From Turicimonas muris (GTDB lineage Bacteria > Pseudomonadota > Gammaproteobacteria > Burkholderiales > Burkholderiaceae_F): a stretch of 64,000 nucleotides of DNA. Positions 27,441 to 35,804 of this stretch are shown here, in pieces. The translations under genes and the position numbers were made by a program. The stretch's first letter is position 1, and each line of letters starts with the position of its first letter. The notes under the pieces were generated by a model. It did no database searches and was not told the origin of the DNA. It saw only the letters and a program-made list of their open reading frames with translations. The stretch is taken from positions 186,001-250,000 of the forward strand of contig NZ_NHMP01000003.1 in the NCBI RefSeq assembly GCF_002221595.1, read 5' to 3'.

Positions 27441-29129
27441 ATGCCTCAAGCTGAATTGAAAGCGCAGAATTTTTATCCGATAAAATCCGATGAGTACACC
27501 ACAGATTTTCTTCAATTAACCACAACTCAAGCCGGGTGCTTGTTCAAGTTGAGAACAGCCTACTTTTTTTCAAAGAACCCCCTGTCACCTGAACAGGTTG
27601 CTTATCTCTGTCCCGCAGTTACGGAGCAAGATCAGCAGGCTCGGGAGTTCGTTTTATCTAAATACTTTACTTTCTCCGGGGGTTTCTATCATTCAGAACT
27701 TATGGAAGAAAAAATCTATTTGGCGAAGCAGGAACAAGAAATTCTTGAAGCCGAAGAGAAAGCCCGAAAAATCAGATCGGAAAAAGCCAGAAAAAAAGCG
27801 ATGTCTCGGTGGGGAACAATTGAGAAGGAAATGCCACAGCATGTGCTACAGCATAAAAACGAAAATGCTACGGCATATGCACCAGCACATGCTACAGCAT
27901 CCAACTCAGATGAAAGTATGCCACAGCATGTGCCACAGCATAAAAACGAAAATGCTACAGCATATGCTACGGCATATGCACCAGCACATGCTACAGCATC
28001 CAACCCAGATGAAAGTATGCTACAGCATATGCCACAGCATAAAAACGAAAATGCTACAGCATATGCTACGGCATATGCACCAGCACATGCTACAGCATCC
28101 AACCCAGATGAAAGTATGCTACAGCATATGCCACAGCATAAAAACGAAAATGCTACAGCATATGCTACGGCATATGCACCAGCACATGCTACAGCATCCA
28201 ACCCAGATGAAAGTATGCTACAGCATATGCCACAGCATAAAAACGAAAATGCTACAGCATATGCTACGGCATATGCACCAGCACATGCTACAGCATCCAA
28301 CCCAGATGAAAGTATGCTACAGCATATGCCACAGCATAAAAACGAAAATGCTACAGCATATGCTACGGCATATGCACCAGCACATGCTACAGCATCTTTA
28401 TTACCTGGCAAAAGCTCCGAAACTCCTGAGCATCAAGCTGTTTCGGGCGATTCCAAAAACTCCGAAAAAACGGTGCAATCTACCTCGCACGCGTACGCGC
28501 ACGCGCGTACCGATCCGATGTCCGATATCCGATCTGTATGTATTAATAATTTAATAAATAATAAACAACATAGATCGGTATCGGTATCGGGATCGGGATC
28601 GGATCTGGAAAACACCGTTAGAGATCTTTTTAACAGAGAAAACACCCCCTGGACCGTTGACGAAGTTTTGCAAACCATGACTTTTTTCGGACTCGACGCA
28701 AAAAGTCTCGAACGTTGGCGAAAACGAAGTCAGGAAAACGAAACGGCAGTTGCTGAACTGGCCCAAACGGGCATGCCGGGGTTTGATTTTGAGACCGTTG
28801 CTCAGGTTTTTGCTCGCTGCCAGCAGGCCAAGGACAAGGAGGGCAAGTCGCTTTCATCGGCTGTTGCCTTTGTCGTCAAATCGCTGCAAAGAGAGCTTTC
28901 GGCAATCCGGAACCGCAAACTTGCTGCTAAAGCAGCGAAGCCCGAAGATGAAGCCGAGCCCGCAGAGACTCAGGACCCGTACGATGTGAGCGGAATGATT
29001 AGAAATCCGAACGGATCCTACCGGTTTGGGCCAAAAAGAAGCTCGTACGCAGACCGCGATTACACCGCCGGCCTGATTCAAAACCCCGACGGCACTTACC
29101 GTATTGCCCCCAGACCGAGGAAATCATGA
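27441..29129 (+). CDS. DUF1376/YdaU-type replication protein with tandem repeats
   Basis: This 562-residue protein's first ~110 residues match the DUF1376 (YdaU) domain of phage replication proteins (FYPIKSDEYTTDFLQLTTTQAG and later FSGGFYHSELMEEKI). Six repeats of a His/Gln/Ala/Thr-rich unit follow (about residues 131-318; 33 residues each, the first shorter). The C-terminal domain is DnaT-like in position, ending with two NP(N/D)G(S/T)Y(R) motifs. It is followed by a DnaC-like loader with an ATGA overlap, so it probably helps open the element's origin. Confidence 0.72.
   Translation: MPQAELKAQNFYPIKSDEYTTDFLQLTTTQAGCLFKLRTAYFFSKNPLSPEQVAYLCPAVTEQDQQAREFVLSKYFTFSGGFYHSELMEEKIYLAKQEQEILEAEEKARKIRSEKARKKAMSRWGTIEKEMPQHVLQHKNENATAYAPAHATASNSDESMPQHVPQHKNENATAYATAYAPAHATASNPDESMLQHMPQHKNENATAYATAYAPAHATASNPDESMLQHMPQHKNENATAYATAYAPAHATASNPDESMLQHMPQHKNENATAYATAYAPAHATASNPDESMLQHMPQHKNENATAYATAYAPAHATASLLPGKSSETPEHQAVSGDSKNSEKTVQSTSHAYAHARTDPMSDIRSVCINNLINNKQHRSVSVSGSGSDLENTVRDLFNRENTPWTVDEVLQTMTFFGLDAKSLERWRKRSQENETAVAELAQTGMPGFDFETVAQVFARCQQAKDKEGKSLSSAVAFVVKSLQRELSAIRNRKLAAKAAKPEDEAEPAETQDPYDVSGMIRNPNGSYRFGPKRSSYADRDYTAGLIQNPDGTYRIAPRPRKS
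27831..28395 (+). repeat. 99-bp tandem repeats (iteron-like) inside the replication gene
   Basis: One 87-bp unit and five 99-bp units lie in tandem, the last four nearly identical at the DNA level. Each unit holds about four copies of GCTAC(A/G)GCAT, often extended to GCATATGC. The array keeps the reading frame (33 codons per unit). It looks like an iteron array embedded in a coding sequence. Confidence 0.8.
28486..28602 (+). repeat. Alternating Pu/Py tract and TCGGTA-type hexamers
   Basis: A 25-bp strictly alternating pyrimidine-purine run lies at 28486-28510. A series of five 6-bp units (TCGGTA twice, TCGGGA twice, TCGGAT) lies at about 28573-28602. Both are still within the replication gene. 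Such runs favour Z-DNA or protein binding. Confidence 0.55.
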
Positions 29130-29893
29130 TGATCCCAAGAGAACCAACTCCCAGAAGCTCGATTGATGAATCGAAATACATTGCGGCCGAATGCCCGATT
29201 CATGGTTGGTTTGTGTCCGGCATCAGAAACAGCACAAACCCCCGCTCGCTCAACAATGCCGTACGCTACTTTGCCGGCGGCTGCCCTCGTTGTGCGGCAG
29301 AACGAAAGTCCAAAGCTATCTTTGAGCAAAGCTTGATTCCGCCAAGATTCGCCAACAAAAATTTTGAGAACTATTCGGTCTCCGGCTCGTGCCAGCAAGC
29401 CGTCTTTGAAACCTGCAAGGAATTTGCTGACAAAATCATCGAAAACATCCAAAACGGGCGTGGGCTGTTGCTCATCGGCACGCCCGGAACAGGAAAAACT
29501 CACCTCGGATGCTCAATTCTCTCAGAGGCGATTTGGCAAGGCAAAACCGCACTTTTTACGACCGTCGGAAAAATGCTCTCGAAGATAAAAACCGCTTGGG
29601 TAGCAGGAGCTGCGGTTAGTCAGGACGAACTCGTTAAACGGTTTACGGAAGTTGAAATTTTGGTCCTGGACGAAATCGGAGCCTACCGCAGCCTCACCGA
29701 ACGAGAAAAGGACCTGCTTTTTGAAATCGTCAATGAACGCTATGAGCAAATGCACTCGACGATTTTCATTTCAAACCTCCAGCTCTCAGGCCGTGACAGC
29801 ATCGATAAGTATCTCGAAGAACGCATCATGGACCGTATATGCGAACAAGCACAAGTACTCATCTGCAATTGGGAAAGCTACCGGAGGAACTGA
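29126..29893 (+). CDS. DnaC-like helicase-loader ATPase
   Basis: This 255-residue AAA+ ATPase of the DnaC/IstB-like group has Walker A LLIGTPGTGKTHL (about residue 115) and Walker B EILVLDEIGAYRS (about residue 178). An arginine-finger region DRICEQAQVLICNWESYR closes the protein. The N-terminal 60 residues hold Cys/His motifs (CPIHG and CPRCAAE) resembling a zinc-binding domain. It would load the host replicative helicase at the element's origin. It is coupled to the upstream and downstream genes by overlaps. Confidence 0.87.
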   Translation: MMIPREPTPRSSIDESKYIAAECPIHGWFVSGIRNSTNPRSLNNAVRYFAGGCPRCAAERKSKAIFEQSLIPPRFANKNFENYSVSGSCQQAVFETCKEFADKIIENIQNGRGLLLIGTPGTGKTHLGCSILSEAIWQGKTALFTTVGKMLSKIKTAWVAGAAVSQDELVKRFTEVEILVLDEIGAYRSLTEREKDLLFEIVNERYEQMHSTIFISNLQLSGRDSIDKYLEERIMDRICEQAQVLICNWESYRRN

Positions 29894-30225
29894 TGAACGA
29901 AAAAATTGTTATCCGAGCCGAAAAAATTCTAGGCAAAAATCTTATGGCTAGAGCCCAGAACGCTCAACCGGAACTTAAAAAATTATTTAAGCAAAGGATG
30001 CGATGCTATAAGACATTCGATGCCAAAGTTACTGAGGCAATATCCGCTCAGTGCGCTGACGCAAAATTGATTTTTGAGGCAATTGGCCGATATCGTCAAA
30101 AAAGAGCCTTTCCAATCCACAGGGATCATCTTCTTGCTTTGCAGTTTGATGTGATAGTACCTAATTCGCTCCAAAACGCTCTAAAAACCACGAATGCTTT
30201 TGTTTTGTCCGGAGGAATCGTATGA
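29893..30225 (+). CDS. Hypothetical protein in the replication operon
   Basis: This 110-residue protein starts at ATG 29893, overlapping the DnaC-like stop (TGATG) with GGAGG upstream. It is mostly helical, with a His/Arg-rich middle (RYRQKRAFPIHRDHLLALQFD). No family is recognised. It overlaps the RloB-like gene by 4 nt. Confidence 0.6.
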   Translation: MNEKIVIRAEKILGKNLMARAQNAQPELKKLFKQRMRCYKTFDAKVTEAISAQCADAKLIFEAIGRYRQKRAFPIHRDHLLALQFDVIVPNSLQNALKTTNAFVLSGGIV

Positions 30226-30998
30226 AACAATGCAATGAAGTTTTCCAAAATTTTTATCTAAGAAGGACGAAGAAAGTTACTCCGATTGCTAAACCTCAGG
30301 CAATCATGGCCAAACGAAAACAAGAGATTGAGAATCAAAAGGTTATAAATTTCCTTTGTTCGGAAAACGGCAATGTGCAGAAGGATAAAATTTTGATTCT
30401 TTGCGAGGGATATACCGAAGTTAAGTATTTCAGCTCTCTTGTGGAAAAGTCCGATGGACTAGAGAAGATAAAAATAAAGAAAGGAAAAGATGTTGATCCC
30501 TTGAGTCTCGTTGGCGAAGCTAAAAGGTACCTTTCCTTTGATCGAACTCATGAGAAAAAACTATCCGAAGTTTGGATCGTTTTTGATCGCGACAACCATT
30601 ACAGCTACCAAAGTGCTCTGGAAAAGGCCTCAAGAGATTCTCAAATCAAAGTCGCGTGGTCGAATCCTTGTTTTGAATTTTGGTTCCTGCTGCACTTTAG
30701 AAGAAAATTTGATGACTTCTCTCGGACAAAATCAGTCTGGAATCCGACAACCAACGAATTTGAACACCTCTACGACAGTAAGGCGTGCGTCTCAAAGTTA
30801 AAAAGTTGTATCCAAGGATACAAAAAATCAGATATTTCAACTTTTAAAAATTTACGCACCAGAACCCTAAAGGCAATTGAGAACTCCTCTTTCAATCAAT
30901 CCGATGCAAACGAATTAGGGTCTTCTGTTGGCCTTTTAATACAAAGCATCATCGACTCTTTAGTTATACAAGATGATTTTTGGAACAAAGAGGATTAA
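30222..30998 (+). CDS. RloB-like TOPRIM-domain protein
   Basis: This 258-residue protein has RloB-family features: ILCEGYTEVKYF (TOPRIM Glu), EVWIVFDRDNHYSYQSAL (Asp-x-Asp) and the signature WSNPCFEFWFLLHFRRKF. RloB proteins are putative nucleases usually found beside RloA-type ATPases in defence or restriction loci. Here no ATPase partner follows, and the gene is embedded in the replication operon with a 4-nt overlap. Its role may be replication-linked or defensive. Confidence 0.78.
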   Translation: MKQCNEVFQNFYLRRTKKVTPIAKPQAIMAKRKQEIENQKVINFLCSENGNVQKDKILILCEGYTEVKYFSSLVEKSDGLEKIKIKKGKDVDPLSLVGEAKRYLSFDRTHEKKLSEVWIVFDRDNHYSYQSALEKASRDSQIKVAWSNPCFEFWFLLHFRRKFDDFSRTKSVWNPTTNEFEHLYDSKACVSKLKSCIQGYKKSDISTFKNLRTRTLKAIENSSFNQSDANELGSSVGLLIQSIIDSLVIQDDFWNKED

Positions 30999-31023
30999 TT
31001 CTTCTAGTTTGGAGGAAAACAAA

Positions 31024-31473
31024 ATGAAAACTATGGGAAGAAAAGGTATTCTGGTTAGGAAGCCCGAAGGCTCCCTCGTATCAAAAAAGAATACGGCCAA
31101 TGGCTATTATTTCAGCCATTTAGCAACCATGGTCAGTATTGCGCAAAATGCCCCAACTGAGACACAGAGCTTTACTCGGAACTTGCGTTCTTTTCTCGTC
31201 TTGTGCGACAATATGACCACGGAGAAAAACGATGGTTTCGTAGCTTTCATCGCTTCTACTCCTGCTTTTGAGAATGGCTCGGGTGCGACCGGGCCATTGT
31301 CGTTTGCGCCTTCCAAAATGAAAAGGCACACTGCCTTTCAATCTCACAAACTCATCAAGAGTCTGCTCAATATCCCCGGCAAGCAAAAACATAAGCCGCA
31401 GAGGTTGCCGATTTTATCAGGGTTTCATTCTGCCGGATATTCTCCATTCGCTCCTGTTGCGTCTTTGACTTGA
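31024..31473 (+). CDS. Hypothetical protein
   Basis: This 149-residue frame starts at ATG 31024 with GGAGGA 7 nt upstream, directly after the RloB-like gene. It is Ser/Thr/Lys-rich with no clear domain. The composition is plausible but not strongly coding-like, so it may be a spurious frame. Confidence 0.4.
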   Translation: MKTMGRKGILVRKPEGSLVSKKNTANGYYFSHLATMVSIAQNAPTETQSFTRNLRSFLVLCDNMTTEKNDGFVAFIASTPAFENGSGATGPLSFAPSKMKRHTAFQSHKLIKSLLNIPGKQKHKPQRLPILSGFHSAGYSPFAPVASLT

Positions 31474-31483
31474 GAATTGCGCC

Positions 31484-32101
31484 ATGACAAATAACACATA
31501 TAAGTTGCTCCCTGACAAGCTAATCGAAGTTGTCAGAAACCTTCTTACCGATGACGTTTTCTTAGACTCCGTCATCCAAACCGCTTTTGAAAGCCGTTCG
31601 GCTAATGAGCTTGTTTTCAACGTTCCGGCAGAAATCAGCGTAACCGGCAATTCGTTAATCCTAATCGCAGATAGAAAACATCTGACAGGCGAGCCGGCTT
31701 ATCAGCCGGGAGACTGGAATCGTTGGCCTGACGTAATTCCTCCACGTCTGAACACGGAACCTTTTATCGAAGGGAAACCGCTTGAATGCGATTATTGGCT
31801 CTTACGGCTTAAAACAAACAAGTTCATGACAGGAAAGCTCACAACCCAAAAGAATTGGATTCAAGTTCCGGAAGATCAAATCGAGGCTTACCGTGAGTTC
31901 TCTCCCTATCCGGCTATCGCAACATTGAACGCAAAAGAAAACTTTTCTGACGACGGCTGGAACGCTTATCCGAAATTCGTTCCGAAAAACGGAACTTATG
32001 AAGTTGTTTTGTGCGACGGCAGACAAAGAGTTTGTTCTTGGAAATCAAACGTATGGTCTTTTTACGGCGATGAAATAGTCGCTTTTAAGAAAATTGTTTA
32101 A
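31484..32101 (+). CDS. Hypothetical protein with WxxYP-type repeats
   Basis: This 205-residue soluble protein has a C-terminal GWNAYPKFVPKNGTYEVVL followed by a CSWKSNVWSFYGDEIVAF segment. This recalls the small DUF551-like domains of phages, and an earlier copy seems present around DWNRWPDVIPP. The function is unknown. It precedes parA by 30 nt. Confidence 0.55.
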   Translation: MTNNTYKLLPDKLIEVVRNLLTDDVFLDSVIQTAFESRSANELVFNVPAEISVTGNSLILIADRKHLTGEPAYQPGDWNRWPDVIPPRLNTEPFIEGKPLECDYWLLRLKTNKFMTGKLTTQKNWIQVPEDQIEAYREFSPYPAIATLNAKENFSDDGWNAYPKFVPKNGTYEVVLCDGRQRVCSWKSNVWSFYGDEIVAFKKIV

Positions 32102-32131
32102 TGATTCAACTGAAAAATATAAGGAATCAAA

Positions 32132-33055
32132 ATGAAAGTCCTATCTATCCTCAACGAGAAAGGCGGTGTCGGCAAATCTTTCATTGCCACTCAATTTGCG
32201 TATTTTTGCCGGTACAAGCTAGGAAATCGTGTGTTAGTCATTGATCTTGACCAGCAAGGAAACTCCGGAGACATTCTTTCGGCTTCCGGGCTCTGCCAGC
32301 CTGCCTCGGTGTTTAGTGGAAAGATTATGAAAGAGGGAGTTCCGATCGAAGCTAACAGCACCTTTATGGTGGTAAAAGGCGACGATTCTTTACTTGAATT
32401 GTCTGATGTAGGCGACGATGGTATTGTTACTTACAACCTAAGCAAAGCCATTACTGACGTTCAAGACAACTTTGATATCTGCATCATTGACTGCCCGCCG
32501 AGTGCCGATGTCCGGCAATTTGCCGCTTTAAGCGTAGCAACTGACTACCTAGTTCCTTTCCAAGTAAAGGCTGAATCAATAGCGGGCGTGGACAAAACGC
32601 TTTCCCGTGCAACAGTCATCAAAGACTCCATCAACCCCGATTTGAATTTTTTAGGTTTGTTGATGAGTTTGGTTCGTATGCAAGGTATTCAAAAATCAAA
32701 TTATGAAGCTCTGCTAAAGACGATGGGGCATATTCTTCTGAAGCGTTACGACCCGAAAACCAAGACAGAATCAGGAGTCTGTTGTATCACTGACCGCAGC
32801 GAATATGCAGCTGCCCAGCAAATGAAAAGGCCCGTATTTTTCTCTGAAAACGGGCAAACAAGAAAAGAAGCCCTAGAAGTTGCCAGAGTCTGGATCACAT
32901 TAATTCACCAATTGGGACTTCCAATCAAGAAGCCGATAAAGATTGAAAAAGATCCGCAAACAGGAAAACTTCGGGAAGTTCCTTCCCCGATAGAACAATT
33001 TAAACCAACCGTATCCGACGAGGAAAACGCACAGGAGCAAGTAACCAATGCTTAG
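32132..33055 (+). CDS. parA: ParA-family partition ATPase
   Basis: This 307-residue ParA/Soj ATPase has the deviant Walker A LNEKGGVGKSFIATQFA at the N-terminus, LVIDLDQQGNSGD (Walker A') and ICIIDCPPSADVRQFAAL (Walker B). It would segregate the element together with ParB. It overlaps the parB start by 8 nt. A partition system argues that the element is, or recently was, a replicon. Confidence 0.92.
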   Translation: MKVLSILNEKGGVGKSFIATQFAYFCRYKLGNRVLVIDLDQQGNSGDILSASGLCQPASVFSGKIMKEGVPIEANSTFMVVKGDDSLLELSDVGDDGIVTYNLSKAITDVQDNFDICIIDCPPSADVRQFAALSVATDYLVPFQVKAESIAGVDKTLSRATVIKDSINPDLNFLGLLMSLVRMQGIQKSNYEALLKTMGHILLKRYDPKTKTESGVCCITDRSEYAAAQQMKRPVFFSENGQTRKEALEVARVWITLIHQLGLPIKKPIKIEKDPQTGKLREVPSPIEQFKPTVSDEENAQEQVTNA

Positions 33056-34268
33056 AACAATGGATTTAGACAGCCTTAGAAAAGTTTCTAAAGACTTTAC
33101 TCACAGAATTGTGAACCCTGAATTTTCAATCGTTAATCTGAACCTCAACGAAATAGAACCCGATCCCAATCAACCAAGAAAATTCTTTGATGAAGAAGAG
33201 CTAAAGCAGCTAGCTGACAACATAAAAACTTACGGACTCCTGCAGCCTATCGTTGTCCGCAAGATAGGCGAACATAAGTATCACATTATCAGCGGAGAAC
33301 GTCGGTATCGTGCTCATCTTCTCAATGAAGAGAAAACGATTAAGGCGATTGTAAAGACATCTTTTGATCCGAGTCAGATCGGTTATCTTCAGATGGCAGA
33401 AAACATCCAGCGTGCGAACTTAAGCACCGCAGAAATTGCAGAATTTATTGTCTCGAGAAGAAAAATTCCTGAGTCCCAAGGAGAGATTGCAGATCGTCTC
33501 GGACTGAATAAAGCTATCGTTTCTCAATACTGCTCTTGGTCAGACTTCCCAGAAACGATAAGAGAGGCCGTTTTGACAAATAAAATAGGAAGCATTCAAT
33601 CTGCTTATGCACTTTTCAAAACATGGAAAGAATATCCGGATGAAACGGAACAATTCATAGAAGCCAACGAAAAAATATCTGCTTCTCAGGCAAAAAAATT
33701 TAATCCTTCTATTAAACCGGAGGAACCACAATCCCCGGCACTGGAGGAAACGCCGGAAGAATCTTTACCCATATCATCGGATGAAAACGAAACATCTAGT
33801 GAAACGAACGACTCTTCGGAAGAGTCTTTTGAGACAACTAGTTTTCCATCAGAACCGGAAGAGTCAGAGGACTCAGATGAAACTGTTGAAGAACAAGATA
33901 CAACTGACGAACTTTTACCAGAGCCTCCTCAGACAATCAAAGTTAATGACCCTTACGAGGAAGACATGGCAATTGAAGAGGACGTCTCCTCAGAGCCTAT
34001 GCAAAACGAAGATGTAGCGGACAACTGTGACTCTTCCGAAAGTAATCCTCAGCATGAAAGCGAAGAATTTTTTGAGGAAAGCCTTAAAGAGCCGAAAGAA
34101 GACCAATACAAAAAACCTTTTATTCTTTGTTTAGTTGAAGGCAGAGAATGCGAGCTGCTTTACAAAAAGAAAGCCCTAGACGGCATGGTTTTTGTTAAAT
34201 GGGAAGACGGCTCTGAAGAAGAGCTCCCTGCTGAAGAATTAGAAATTAATCGAATTATCGAAGGTTAA
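33048..34268 (+). CDS. parB: ParB-family partition protein
   Basis: This 406-residue ParB protein has an N-terminal nuclease-like domain with PDPNQPRKFFDEEELKQLADNIK and ISGERRYRAH. A helix-turn-helix (QGEIADRLGLNKAIVSQYC) follows, then a very acidic Glu/Ser/Asp-rich linker (about residues 225-350). A C-terminal domain resembles a Tudor-like fold (FVKWEDGSEEELPAEEL). The acidic linker is unusually long. It would bind parS near the replication region. Confidence 0.9.
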   Translation: MLRTMDLDSLRKVSKDFTHRIVNPEFSIVNLNLNEIEPDPNQPRKFFDEEELKQLADNIKTYGLLQPIVVRKIGEHKYHIISGERRYRAHLLNEEKTIKAIVKTSFDPSQIGYLQMAENIQRANLSTAEIAEFIVSRRKIPESQGEIADRLGLNKAIVSQYCSWSDFPETIREAVLTNKIGSIQSAYALFKTWKEYPDETEQFIEANEKISASQAKKFNPSIKPEEPQSPALEETPEESLPISSDENETSSETNDSSEESFETTSFPSEPEESEDSDETVEEQDTTDELLPEPPQTIKVNDPYEEDMAIEEDVSSEPMQNEDVADNCDSSESNPQHESEEFFEESLKEPKEDQYKKPFILCLVEGRECELLYKKKALDGMVFVKWEDGSEEELPAEELEINRIIEG

Positions 34269-34274
34269 CCAAAG

Positions 34275-34294
34275 AAGGCGGAACATTCCGCCTT
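34275..34294 (+). terminator. Hairpin after parB
   Basis: AAGGCGG pairs with CCGCCTT immediately downstream of the parB stop, followed by a short T run. It lies 12 nt before the MobC-like start and may separate the two transcripts. Confidence 0.45.
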
Positions 34295-34305
34295 TCATCA
34301 ACAAA

Positions 34306-34878
34306 ATGAAAAAATCAGAATCCTTTGGAGTATGGCTTACCTCCGAACAAAAAGAAAAATGGAAAAAACTTGCGAGTCAAAACAATATGACTCTATCCTC
34401 TTTTACTTCCCACACTATTCAGGAACTTTTAACTAACCGTGTAATAAGAAACAAAGATGAGGTTTCCTTCACTGTGGGTAATTCAATTGATGAAGTTCGA
34501 AGTCCTGTTCTTGTTCGTCTAAGTAAGAGTGAACTCGAAGTTTTAAAAGATTTAGGAGAAAAAAGAGGACAAAGCCGACAAGAAATTATCGTCGCAGCAA
34601 TAAGACAATTTCTCTTAAAGAAGCTCCAGATTGATTTAAACAGCAAGCAAGCGTTGCTGGATTCAACTTTAGAACTCAATAAAGTAGGCGTTAATCTCAA
34701 TCAAATTGCCAGAGTTCTAAACACACAGGCCAAAGTCGGGGATGTCAAGGAGGAAGAGATTCGTTCGGCCCTACAAGCAATATCGGTAATGGACGACCAT
34801 ATATCCTCTCATATCAAGACTGTCGATAATTTTTTAAAAGAACATTCACGCCGCAATCAACTTATTGTCCAAAATTAA
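34306..34878 (+). CDS. MobC-like relaxosome accessory protein
   Basis: This 190-residue protein has a ribbon-helix-helix N-terminus (ESFGVWLTSEQKEKWKKLA) and a second RHH-like part (VLVRLSKSELEVLKDLGEKRGQSRQEIIV). The C-terminal LELNKVGVNLNQIARVLNT is the hallmark of MobC/TraJ-like relaxosome proteins. MobC normally precedes a relaxase gene. Here no relaxase follows; instead the repeat/TA array begins. Confidence 0.78.
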   Translation: MKKSESFGVWLTSEQKEKWKKLASQNNMTLSSFTSHTIQELLTNRVIRNKDEVSFTVGNSIDEVRSPVLVRLSKSELEVLKDLGEKRGQSRQEIIVAAIRQFLLKKLQIDLNSKQALLDSTLELNKVGVNLNQIARVLNTQAKVGDVKEEEIRSALQAISVMDDHISSHIKTVDNFLKEHSRRNQLIVQN

Positions 34879-34998
34879 CAGAAAACTTTTCAATAGAGAG
34901 GTAAAGAAGTTTGTTTGAATAAAATAATGATGTTGTAATGATATTGTTGTATTTATTCTTTATAATATGCGAAACTATAAAGCTAGAAGAGGGATAAG

Positions 34999-35265
34999 AT
35001 GTCGCAAATAAGCAATGTCAATTTTCGAATGGATAGTGATTTAAAAAACGATATGGAACAAGTCTGCTCTGATATGGGACTAACCTTGACCGCAGCATTT
35101 ACAATTTTTGCTAAAACGGTAACTCGAGAGAAGCGTATTCCGTTTGAAGTTACCGCCGATCCTTTTTATTCAGATTCAAACATGAGACATCTTCGTCGCG
35201 GTATGCAAGCTTTAAATGATGGAAAAGGCGTTGAACACCCTCTGATTGAGGAGCAGGAGCAATGA
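34999..35265 (+). CDS. RelB/DinJ-family antitoxin
   Basis: This 88-residue RHH antitoxin has NVNFRMDSDLKNDMEQVCSDMGLTLTAAFTIFAKTVTREKRIPFEV, as in RelB/DinJ proteins. GAGGG precedes the ATG. It overlaps the start of a YoeB-like toxin that is truncated, so it is now an orphan antitoxin. Confidence 0.87.
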   Translation: MSQISNVNFRMDSDLKNDMEQVCSDMGLTLTAAFTIFAKTVTREKRIPFEVTADPFYSDSNMRHLRRGMQALNDGKGVEHPLIEEQEQ

Positions 35266-35345
35266 GAAAGGTGTGGTTTGAGGAAGCTTGGGCTGATTAT
35301 CTCTACTGGCAAATTCAGGACAAGAAAACTCGCAAGCCGGTGTGA
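35262..35345 (+). pseudogene. Truncated yoeB-like toxin
   Basis: This is the first ~23 residues of a YoeB-type toxin (VWFEEAWADYLYWQIQDKKT). The frame then passes into the dispersed repeat starting near 35326 and stops at 35345. The catalytic C-terminal part is gone. The junction shows the microhomology AAGAAAACT between the toxin gene and the repeat. Confidence 0.8.
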
Positions 35346-35757
35346 CTCCCTCGTTTTTTGTTTACGAAAAATCATGTTGAACGTCTCAGGGAAAGTTGAC
35401 TCACAATTTTTTTGCTCACTACACCCAGTGTCGTGCCAAGCGTTCACAAATCAAAATTGATGGACAACTTTCCAGAAGAGGGGTAAAAAAGTTTATACGT
35501 ATAAACTTTTTTACCCCTCTGAGTATGACCATTTAGTCTGTCTTTTGAAAATTGATCAGTCATCGGATGCGTCGCAGCCGCCATCCTCAGAAAAGAAAAA
35601 ACTCGCAAGCCGGAGTGACTCCCTCGTTTTTTGTTTGCGAAAAATCATGTTGAACTTCTCCGTGAAAGTTGACTCACAATTTTTTTTACTCACTACAGCC
35701 AGTGCAGTACCAAGCGTTCGCTTCAAAAATTGATGGACAACTTTCTAAAATCCAACC
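35326..35757 (+). repeat. Repeat block A: two ~150-bp repeats and a 44-nt palindrome
   Basis: Copy 1 (about 35326-35471) and copy 2 (about 35598-35745) share a core beginning AACTCGCAAGCCGG and ending GATGGACAACTTT. Between them, 35477-35520 is a perfect 44-nt palindrome with arms AGAGGGGTAAAAAAGTTTAT plus AC. The block recurs almost identically at 37683-38103. No coding function is assigned to the frames inside it. Confidence 0.85.
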
Positions 35758-35804
35758 TTCTTCTTTTCGAGTAGTCTCACCGCACGACTCCCTTTCATTT
35801 CTTT

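Noticed and set aside
27716-28411. Long open frame on the minus strand through the 99-bp repeats (Ala/Val/Cys-rich).
   Set aside because: It is produced by the repeat periodicity opposite the replication gene; there is no ribosome site and the composition is an artefact of the repeat.
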